DNA from: Acidobacteriota bacterium
GTDB lineage: Bacteria > Acidobacteriota > Vicinamibacteria > Vicinamibacterales > 2-12-FULL-66-21
DNA: 7,925 bases
Reading direction: 5' to 3'
NCBI GenBank assembly: GCA_020200195.1
Contig: JAIVJE010000489.1
Span: 1-7,925 of the forward strand
Made by a program: the position numbers and the translations under genes. Shown here piece after piece: positions 1-5,914 of this stretch. The notes below the pieces were generated by a model that saw only the letters and a list, made by a program, of their open reading frames with translations, was not told where the DNA came from and searched no databases. Position 1 is the stretch's first letter; each line of letters opens with the position of its first letter.

Positions 1-62
1 GCCCTGCTGCGGACGAGGGTACCGAATTCCGATGACGCGACGATGAGAGTCTTGCGCATCAT
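1..62 (-). CDS. ABC-2-type transporter permease, N-terminal fragment
   Basis: Reading the minus strand from 62 gives two consecutive ATG codons and then MRKTLIVASSEFGTLVRSR, open through the window edge. A short basic start followed by a xxEFxTxVRSK-like stretch is typical of the cytoplasmic N-terminus of ABC-2 / NatB-type export permeases, just ahead of their first membrane helix. Such proteins form the membrane channel of an ABC exporter with a separate ATPase. Only about 20 residues are visible, so the family call rests on a short motif. There is no strong ribosome-binding site before the ATG pair, only a weak purine stretch inside the heptamer repeat. The insertion sequence begins about 40 bp upstream of the start codon and may have separated the gene from its promoter. 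Confidence 0.5.
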   Translation of the reverse strand, partial: MMRKTLIVASSEFGTLVRSR

Positions 63-64
63 GA

Positions 65-92
65 AGCTCTCAGCTCTCAGCCCTCAGCCCGG
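65..92. repeat. Heptanucleotide tandem repeat (AGCTCTC type)
   Basis: Four successive 7-base units read AGCTCTC, AGCTCTC, AGCCCTC and AGCCCGG. The array fills the spacer between the permease start and the insertion sequence. A second array with the same 7-base period and a closely related unit lies at 2702-2731, so this is probably a dispersed genomic repeat and not a chance run. Confidence 0.7.
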
Positions 93-142
93 TTCAGTCC
101 AGGGACATAGGTAACACTTCAGTCCAGCGAGATGGGTAACAC
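93..142. repeat. IS left end with a doubled 25-bp motif
   Basis: Positions 93-117 and 118-142 are direct repeats of 25 bp that differ at three positions. Both begin TTCAGTCCAG and end GGTAACAC. The outer half from 102 also forms the terminal inverted repeat with the right end. The doubled motif probably provides two binding sites for the transposase. Confidence 0.75.
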
Positions 143-183
143 TTTTCAGCCGCGGCGCCGAGGTACTGGTCGGAGGTGCTTCG

Positions 184-1395
184 ATGCCGTGGCGGGAGAC
201 GTGCCCCATGGAACAACGCCTGGAATTCGTTCGTGAGTACGAGACCGAGCTGTTTACCATGACCGAGCTGGCGGCGGAGTACGGGATCAGCCGGAAAACC
301 GGCTATAAGTGGCTTGCCGAATACGAAGCGACCGGCGCGCGTGGGTTGTGCGATCGCTCGCGCCGGCCGCATCACAGCCCGCAGGCGACGGACGCCGATC
401 TGGTCGAGGCGTTGATCGCCTTGCGCCGCCGGCATCCCCGCTGGGGCGCGAAGAAGTTGCTGGCGGTCGCGGCCCGGCGCGATCCAGGCGCCGCGTGGCC
501 GAGTCGATCGACGGTGTGCACGTTGCTCAAACAGCACGGCTTGGTGGCCCCGCACCGGCGACGCGCCCGATCGCCGCATGTCCCGGCGGCGCCGTTGGCA
601 CCGATCACCACCGTGAACCAGGTGTGGACGACTGATTTCAAAGGCGAATTTCGAACCGGCGATGGCGTGTATTGCTACCCACTGACGCTGCGCGACGGCT
701 TCAGCCGGTTTGTCCTCCGCTGCGATGGCTTGCTCGGGCGGACGAGTGAGGCGACGCAACGCCGGTTCGCCCGCGCGTTCAGCGACTACGGCTTGCCCGA
801 TCGGATCCGCAGCGACAACGGCGGGCCATTCGCCAGCCCGGGATTGGCGGGCCTGTCTGCGCTCTCGGTATGGTGGCTGCGCCTCGGCATCGGCTTGGAG
901 CGCATCGCGCCGGGTCGCCCTGAACAAAACGGATCGCATGAGCAATTTCATCGCGTGCTGAAGGCCGACACCACCCGGCCGCCCGCGGCGAATTGCGCAG
1001 CGCAACAGCAACGATTCCGCCGATTCATCCGGGAATACAACGAGGACCGGCCGCACGAAGCCCTGCACGACCAGACGCCCGCGAGCTGCTATACGCCGTC
1101 GCGCCGCGCGTTGCCGACCCGGGTGCCACCGCTCGACTATGCCGGCCACACCGAAAAACGCCTCGTCAGCAGCAATGGTTGTGTCTCGTGGGCAGGCGCG
1201 CCGCTGTTTGTTGCGACCCCGCTCGCCGGCGAATATGTCGCCTTCGAAGAAGTCAACGATGGCGTCTGGACGCTCTGGTTTGCCACGACTGCACTCGCGC
1301 GGTACGACGAACGGCATCGCTCGATTCATCCGATTGCTTCGCAGTACTCTGTGGGGCGCTCCGCCAGCTTCGCTGGCTCCGCGCCTGACCCTTAA
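184..1395 (+). CDS. IS481-like DDE transposase
   Basis: This 403-residue protein cuts and rejoins the ends of its own element. The N-terminus contains a helix-turn-helix (about residues 26-46, including ELAAEYGISRKTGYKW), followed by a second helical DNA-binding region (about 65-120). The integrase-type catalytic core has the expected triad: D151 in WTTDFKG, D211 in RSDNGGPF, and E253 in NGSHEQFHRVLK. Near residues 285-292 the sequence YNEDRPHEAL is the usual IS481/IS3 motif. The ATG at 184 is preceded by GGAGGTG at 172-178, a good ribosome-binding site, and the MPWRE start is common in this family; a later ATG at 208 is the alternative. No frameshift or premature stop is seen, so the enzyme may be active. 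The last 15 or so codons are formed by a hairpin repeat and look like a recent extension. Confidence 0.93.
   Translation: MPWRETCPMEQRLEFVREYETELFTMTELAAEYGISRKTGYKWLAEYEATGARGLCDRSRRPHHSPQATDADLVEALIALRRRHPRWGAKKLLAVAARRDPGAAWPSRSTVCTLLKQHGLVAPHRRRARSPHVPAAPLAPITTVNQVWTTDFKGEFRTGDGVYCYPLTLRDGFSRFVLRCDGLLGRTSEATQRRFARAFSDYGLPDRIRSDNGGPFASPGLAGLSALSVWWLRLGIGLERIAPGRPEQNGSHEQFHRVLKADTTRPPAANCAAQQQRFRRFIREYNEDRPHEALHDQTPASCYTPSRRALPTRVPPLDYAGHTEKRLVSSNGCVSWAGAPLFVATPLAGEYVAFEEVNDGVWTLWFATTALARYDERHRSIHPIASQYSVGRSASFAGSAPDP
1355..1385. repeat. Hairpin in the transposase 3' end
   Basis: GGCGC (1355-1359) pairs with GCGCC (1381-1385), and GCCAGC (1363-1368) pairs with GCTGGC (1372-1377) around a TTC loop. 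The two stems are separated by facing TCC triplets. The structure encodes the Ser/Ala/Gly-rich tail after the conserved transposase domain. It has no T-run after it, so a REP-like palindrome fits better than an intrinsic terminator. Confidence 0.6.
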
Positions 1396-1431
1396 GAACG
1401 GACAGGACAATGGTTAAATCCTTCGATCAAC

Positions 1432-1471
1432 TGTTACCCATGTCGCTGGACTAATTTGTTACCTATGTCCC
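1432..1471. repeat. IS right terminal inverted repeat
   Basis: The reverse complement starts GGGACATAGGTAACA and continues through AGTCCAGCGACATGGGTAACA after a 4-base variable spacer, mirroring the left end at 102-141. It lies 36 bp downstream of the transposase stop codon. Confidence 0.8.
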
Positions 1472-1699
1472 CGGCCGTCCACGATGCTGCCTTATACTGC
1501 GGCAGATAGAGTGATTGCGACGCCCGCCAGAATCGACCGCTTGCGCGTTCATTGCTCCAAAGTAATCAGGCGCGCAGGATTAGGACGACATGTCGTGACC
1601 GTCGGACTCAAAACGCTGTCCCGTCGAGCAGGACGACGACAACTCGCCATCGTTGTGAACATCTGCCACTCGTGGCTGCAGCGCTTGTTTCAGGCGCCC
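1472..1699. other. Non-coding stretch between the IS and the toxin relic
   Basis: No supported gene was found. The open frames here give no recognisable protein. Two small structures are visible. One is a perfect 12-bp palindrome, ACGACATGTCGT, at 1585-1596. The other is a minus-strand stretch at 1495-1548 coding for KRSILAGVAITLSAAV, which looks like the core of a secretion signal but follows a stop codon and ends at TAA (1492-1494). Both may be debris of an older gene cut by the insertion. Confidence 0.4.
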
Positions 1700-2292
1700 T
1701 TACGTTTTTGCCAACCGGCGCAAGGTCCCGGAACGATACTTCGGTCCCATCGTCACGGTAACCGATTGAACCGAGCTTTTTTATAACGACCTTTGGTTGT
1801 CGCCGAAAGAACCGAGGTGGAACACTTACAGTGCGGACTACGTCGATTGTGTTGCTGTTGGGGTTCTCTAACGAAATATTGAACCGGTCGCGGCACCGGC
1901 CTGTCGCGACGTCGCGGGTCTGGGCGCAGGCCAATTGAGTGGTCTGCTATCGCCAACATCAACTGGTATAAGTCGTTCTGCGACGTGCGATGCAGGCACA
2001 AGTTGTTCTTGTCCAGATGGACAAGGAGCGCGACAAGGGAGGTCCGCTTGTTTCCGTTGACGAACGGATGGTCGCAGCAGATTCCAAACGCCAACGTCGC
2101 GGCACTTCCGAGTGGGTCAGCGTACTTGAGCATCTGACCCTGGCCTGCGAGTTGACGACCAACGGCGGATTCGAGCAGCGCAATACTCCTAACCCCCATT
2201 TGTCCGATCGGGTCTCCGGTAGCCGCAAAGTCAGCTACGAGTACCTGGTGGATTCTGAGGATCTCTTCCACTGAAACTGTCTCTAGCGCCAT
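1700..2292 (-). pseudogene. Doc/Fic-family toxin gene, disrupted
   Basis: The first 120 residues, read from ATG at 2292, match the death-on-curing (Doc) branch of Fic proteins: a helical start, LLESAV near 40-44, then HPFVNGNKRTS at 75-85, the catalytic Fic loop. Doc-type enzymes modify a cell target such as EF-Tu and are normally held by an antitoxin. The frame stays open to a TGA at 1753, giving a 179-residue product with an odd Arg/Pro-rich tail. The expected continuation lies in other frames. One frame encodes FNISLENPNSNTIDVV through SIGYRDDGTEV (1883-1737), and a third encodes KYR then TLRRLAKT and TAA (1741-1700). From memory of longer Doc-like proteins these are their C-terminal blocks, so two internal deletions with frame changes are inferred. 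No antitoxin gene is visible beside it. The region looks less GC-rich than its neighbours, which hints at transfer. Confidence 0.72.
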
Positions 2293-2535
2293 CGTTGTAA
2301 GATCTAGCTAATTAGTAATACCCCAGAGCCACCATTCGCGACAGACGCTCGACTACCGCAAACGCGGAACGGAGGCCAGAAGTAGCAGAAGAGAGGCGGG
2401 ACTTCTGAGTGTCTGGGTCAGGATAACCGGATAATCAGCGGTCTACCAGTCGCGATGTTCGAGCGCGTCCAGTGCGTTCGCCGCCCTTCGCGCGTGGACG
2501 ATATGGGGGAAGCTCATCGGCGATACGTCGCGATC
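2293..2535. other. Intergenic stretch without a supported gene
   Basis: This lies between the divergent toxin and cytochrome relics. It is AT-rich just upstream of the toxin start, with CTAATTAG at 2308-2315, and could have held the toxin promoter; no clear -35/-10 pair or ribosome-binding site can be named. No antitoxin-like reading frame was found in either direction. An open frame starting at 2455 runs into the cytochrome relic, but its first 27 residues are not recognisable. Confidence 0.4.
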
Positions 2536-2703
2536 AAGGGCTGCGCGAGCGCCAGCACGCACGGACGGAGGCAGCGGCCATCCAGGTCATCCGGAACGGC
2601 ATCATGGGAACGACGATGGCCCCGTTTTGGAACGGCGTTGAAGGATGAGGAGATTAGAGCGGTGGCGAAGTACGTGATGACGCTGAAAGCGCCACGACAG
2701 TAG
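2536..2703 (+). pseudogene. Cytochrome c domain relic
   Basis: Three pieces of a class I cytochrome c domain appear in order but not in one frame. First, KGCASASTHG (2536-2565) looks like a damaged haem site: the family normally has CxxCH, whereas here the second Cys is lost and two residues are added. Second, in another frame, AAAIQVIRNGIMGTTMAPF (2571-2627) matches the block that carries the distal methionine ligand. Third, back in the first frame, LKDEEIRAVAKYVMTLK (2638-2688) matches the C-terminal helix of these domains, followed by TAG at 2701. At least two indels are needed to explain this. The remains could come from a small periplasmic cytochrome or from the C-terminal haem domain of a larger dehydrogenase. 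An 82-residue frame (2455-2703) spans it but should not give a functional protein. Confidence 0.65.
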
Positions 2704-2731
2704 CTTCCAGCTCCCAGTTTCCAGCTTCCAG
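2702..2731. repeat. Heptanucleotide tandem repeat (AGCTTCC type)
   Basis: Four units, AGCTTCC, AGCTCCC, AGTTTCC and AGCTTCC, are followed by AG. The 7-base period and the AGCTYYC consensus are shared with the array at 65-92. It starts inside the stop codon of the cytochrome relic and lies 57 bp before the permease gene start. Confidence 0.7.
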
Positions 2732-2788
2732 AGACGTAGAATCTCCCCGCGCACAACAATTCAGCCGCTGGCTGCGTCTAACTCACTC

Positions 2789-4982
2789 ATGGAAACGTTC
2801 ATCAGGGACCTCAGGCAGTCATTGCGAATGTTCGCGCAGAGTCCGGCATTCACTCTCACCGCGGTTGCCGCGCTCACACTCGGCATTGGCGCCAATACGG
2901 CGATCTTTTCCGTCGTAAACGCCGTCCTGCTCAAACCGGTCGCAGTGCCGGACCCCGACCGTGTGATTGTCTTCATGAACGTCTCGCCGCGCGGCAGTGG
3001 CGCGCCAGCGCCACCAGCGAAGCTCATGCACTACCGGCCGCAGGACCAGGTGGTGCAGGACGTCGCAGCGTTCAACACGTTCAACAGCGACCCGAACATC
3101 GCCGGACAGAGCATCTCGCTCGGCGGCGAGCCTTACACGATCGTCGGGGTTCTCGGCGATTTCGACTTCCGCGAGTTCGGGCCGACGCCGCAGGTCTGGG
3201 TCCTCTTCCAGTTCGATCCCAACACGGTGGACCAGGGACATTACTTCCAGGCGCTCGGACGTCTCAAGCCTGGCGTGACGCGGCAGCAGGCGGACGCGCG
3301 GCTGAATGCGTCCGCGGCGGACTTCCGCAAGAAGTTTCCAAACGCCCTCGGGCCCCAGAACACGTTCGGCGTGCGCTCGATCCGGGACCGCATCGTTGGA
3401 AATGAGACGAAGCAATCCCTGCTGATCTATGGCGGCGCCGTGAGCTTCGTGCTGTTGATCGCATGCGCAAACGTGGCGAACCTGCTGCTGGTGCGCGCGA
3501 CGGGTCGGCGCCGCGAGATCGCGATCCGCGCTGCGATCGGCGGATCCCGCGGACGCATCATCCGCCAGCTCCTCACCGAAAGCGTCGTCCTGTCGCTCGC
3601 GGGTGGACTGCTCGGACTGTTCGTCGGCTGGGCCGGCATCCGCGCGCTGCTGTCGGTCAACACGGCGGGCCTGCCGCGTGTCGGTGAGAACGGCGCCAAC
3701 GTCGGTCTCGATTGGATAGTGGTCGCCTTCACCGTCACCGTATCGCTGCTGACGGGGCTCATCTTCGGTCTGATCCCGGCGCTGCAGAGCTCCAAGACGG
3801 ACCTGACGACGACGCTGAAGGAGAGTGCGGGCCGGTCGGGCACTGGCTTCCGGCAGAACAAAGTGCGCTCGGGTCTCGTGATCGTGGAGGTGGCGCTGGC
3901 GCTGGTGCTGCTGATCGGATCGGCGTTACTGATCCGCACGGCCATCGCGCTCGGACGCGTCAACCCAGGGTTCGATACGCACAACGTCCTCACACTGAAG
4001 ATGTCTTTGAAGGGCGCGCAATACGAGAAATCAGAGGCGGTCGAGCAGGTCGTCCGCAACGGCGTCGAAAAGCTGCGCTCGATCCCGGGCGTCGTCAATG
4101 CGAGCGCCACGTGCTGCGTGCCGCTGGAAGGCGGATACGGGCTTCCGTTCCTGATCGTCGGACGGCCTCTCGCAGCCGACAGCCAGGGGCCGTATCACGG
4201 CGGCGGCGGCTGGATGACGGTGTCGCCGGGATACTTCGAGGTATTCAAGATTCCGGTGAAGCGCGGTCGGACGTTCACCGAGCGGGACACCAGCACGTCC
4301 ACTCCCGTCGTCGTCATCAACGAGGCGATGGCGCGGCAGTACTGGCCCAAAGCGGACCCGCTGTCGGATCGGCTCGTCATCGGCAAAGGCGTCATGCGCG
4401 AGTTCGCGACCGAAGGGGAACGGCAGATCATCGGGGTCGTTGCGGATATCAAGAGCAACGGTCTCGACAGCGAGCCCCAGCCGCAGATGTTCATTGCACA
4501 GGCGCAGGTCCCGGACGCGGCCAACGCACTCAACGTGAGCCTCACGCCGATTTCATGGGTGGTCAGGACGCAGGTGCCGACGCAGTCGCTGAGCAGCACG
4601 ATCCAGGATCAACTCCGCCAGGCGACCGGCCTCCCGGTCTCCGACGTGCGCTCGATGGACGAGATCGCCGCGCGATCCCTGTCGCGCCAGAAGTTCAACA
4701 TGTGGGTGATGACCGTGTTCGGGGGATGCGCCCTGCTGCTGGCCGCCATCGGTATCTACGGCCTGATGGCGTATTCCGTCGAACAGCGGACGCAGGAGAT
4801 CGGCATCCGCCTGGCGCTCGGCGCCCAGGCGTCCCAGGTCAGGAGGATGGTCGTCACGCAGGGGATGGTGCTGGCGCTGGTCGGTGTGGTGACTGCTCAC
4901 TGCCGTCGCGTTCTTTGCCGTCTGGCTCCCCGCGCGCTGCGCCAGCAAGGTGGATCCACTGATCGCCCTGCGATACGAGTAG
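2789..4982 (+). pseudogene. ADOP-type (MacB/FtsX-like) permease gene, two deletions
   Basis: This encodes a large inner-membrane permease of the ADOP kind, which has two MacB/FtsX halves and usually no ATPase gene beside it. The start (METFIRDLRQSLRM, ATG 2789) and first helix (21-48, with LGIGANTAIFSVVNAVLL) are typical. Next come a periplasmic domain, three helices (about 216-236, 263-290, 308-333) with RRREIAIRAAIG, a fifth helix (361-383), a second periplasmic domain and a sixth helix (640-662) ending in EQRTQEIGIRLALGA. Two losses are inferred against the family. Around residues 94-101 (AFNTFNSD) roughly 70 residues of the first periplasmic domain are absent in frame. After residue 700 the frame breaks: the true ending, LLTAVAFFAVWLPAR to KVDPLIALRYE and TAG, lies one frame over at 4893-4982, so a helix is missing. 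The original frame runs on to 5347 as an 852-residue product with a meaningless tail antisense to the aldolase gene. Confidence 0.82.
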
Positions 4983-5016
4983 GAGCGGAGAGCGTTCGCG
5001 GATCCTCCCCCGTAGT

Positions 5017-5034
5017 GTCCGGCTTCAGCCGGAC
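5017..5034. terminator. Perfect hairpin between convergent genes
   Basis: GTCCGGC (5017-5023), loop TTCA, GCCGGAC (5028-5034) form a perfect 7-bp stem. It lies 34 bp after the original permease stop and overlaps the last codons and TGA of the convergent aldolase gene. The plus strand follows it with TTTCCT, a weak T-run, so it may end permease transcription. The same palindrome could instead be a dispersed REP-like repeat; its position at a gene end fits both. Confidence 0.5.
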
Positions 5035-5894
5035 TTTCCTGCGGCCCGCGTCCACAAGTCAATCACCGTTCGGTAGTTCTCCACGATGTGCGACACGGCA
5101 TCAGGGCGTGACTGCTTCTCGAGCAGATAACGTGTCGCAGGCTCCCAGTACACCGTCCGTCCGACGGCAAAGCCGCCGGCACTCACCGCGTCGGCGGCGG
5201 CAGCGAACCATCCTGCGACTGTCTCGAGGCTGGCGCCTTTGCCGAGTACGAGCTGGCGCGCTCCGGCACGCTCGAGTATCGCATCGTCGATCGGCTTCAT
5301 CGCCTTGCCATCGGGGACGCCCTCGATCTTCCAGTAGGGAGGCGTAAGCCCGGCGGCATAGGCGCGGCGGATGTATTCGGCGAGAACGAGCGGCCGTCCT
5401 TCGCGCTCGAACCGCTCCTCGGATTCACCCTCGACTGGCGTGACGAGGACCTCCACCACGAGCGGCCGCGCGTTCGACACGCACCATTCCTGCAGCTCCA
5501 GCAGACGCTCCACCTGCCCGTCGCGGACCGCTGGCGACACATCGCGGCGGTGTCTGACCAGGACCTTGACGAACGTGCCCGGGAAGGCACGGTCGAATGC
5601 GTCGGTCCACTCGAGCGGAAAGATGCCGGCCCGCTCCGCAGGCGTACCGACTGCCGCGCCCGCCGCGCGGACGAGGTCGAAGCCCGACGCGCCATACGTG
5701 AGATCGATCAGCAGTGCGCCTGAGGCCCGCACGTCGGGCGAGCTCTCGCGCGCCTCGACGAACGCTTCCGCGCCGATGGTCTTGACTTCGCGGATGCGAT
5801 CGCGGCTGATACCGTGCTCGTCGCACCACGCCTCCCATTGCCAGCGATGATCGACGGCGAGCATGTAGACAGGCGGCGTGAGCGCGGCGTTCAT
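5025..5894 (-). CDS. Class I aldolase, LacD/DUF2090-like
   Basis: This is a cytoplasmic TIM-barrel protein of 289 residues. It resembles DUF2090 proteins, the domain also found fused to the IolC sugar kinase and proposed to be a 2-deoxy-5-keto-gluconate-6-phosphate aldolase, and more distantly LacD (tagatose-bisphosphate aldolase). Strand motifs follow in order: YMLAVDHRW (10-18), KTIGAEAF (38-45), GALLIDLTYG (59-68), GIFPLEW (90-96), FVKVLVRH (108-115), PLVVEVLV (144-151), YWKIEG (187-192), LVLGKGA (215-221) and GFAVGRTVYW (241-250). K189 in WKIEG aligns with the LacD Schiff-base lysine (LKVE), with K110 as a second conserved lysine; both are inferred by eye. A retro-aldol cleavage of a phosphorylated sugar acid is likely; the substrate is unknown. 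ATG at 5894 is chosen over an upstream in-frame ATG at 5981, which would overlap the preceding gene; no good ribosome-binding site is seen. It lies 20 bp after the secreted-protein gene, suggesting co-transcription. Confidence 0.75.
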   Translation of the reverse strand: MNAALTPPVYMLAVDHRWQWEAWCDEHGISRDRIREVKTIGAEAFVEARESSPDVRASGALLIDLTYGASGFDLVRAAGAAVGTPAERAGIFPLEWTDAFDRAFPGTFVKVLVRHRRDVSPAVRDGQVERLLELQEWCVSNARPLVVEVLVTPVEGESEERFEREGRPLVLAEYIRRAYAAGLTPPYWKIEGVPDGKAMKPIDDAILERAGARQLVLGKGASLETVAGWFAAAADAVSAGGFAVGRTVYWEPATRYLLEKQSRPDAVSHIVENYRTVIDLWTRAAGKSG

Positions 5895-5914
5895 GGCAAA
5901 ACAATCGATGGCGC

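Larger units (their letters stand above)
102..1471 (+). mobile_element. IS481-family-like insertion sequence, apparently complete
   Basis: This is a single-gene insertion sequence of about 1.37 kb. The two ends form an imperfect inverted repeat of 40 bp (102-141 against 1471-1432, 36 matching positions by hand count). The outer 15 bp, GGGACATAGGTAACA, match perfectly. One transposase gene with an intact DDE core fills the interior. Each end carries the motif GACAT(A/G)GGTAACA twice at a 25-bp interval, as expected for paired transposase-binding sites. No clear target-site duplication is visible next to the chosen ends, so the boundary may be off by a few bases; the left repeat could extend outward to 93. 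The element lies next to three degraded genes. Confidence 0.85.

Noticed and set aside
65..92. Heptamer arrays as a CRISPR
   Set aside because: The units are directly adjacent with no spacers, and no cas gene is present.
94..1410. A 438-codon minus-strand open frame
   Set aside because: It is antisense to the transposase, which has an intact DDE triad and a good ribosome-binding site. The antisense product is Arg/Ala-rich and without family features, as expected from a GC-rich shadow frame.
1484..1786. Plus-strand 100-codon frame next to the IS
   Set aside because: No recognisable domain, and it overlaps the C-terminal blocks of the toxin relic on the other strand.
1990..2274. Plus-strand 94-codon frame as a possible antitoxin
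   Set aside because: It lies exactly antisense to the Fic-motif region and has no antitoxin-like features.
3712..4962. A 416-codon plus-strand open frame within the permease gene
   Set aside because: The main frame carries all ADOP motifs. This one gives a low-complexity Arg/Gly/Ala/Asp-rich product.
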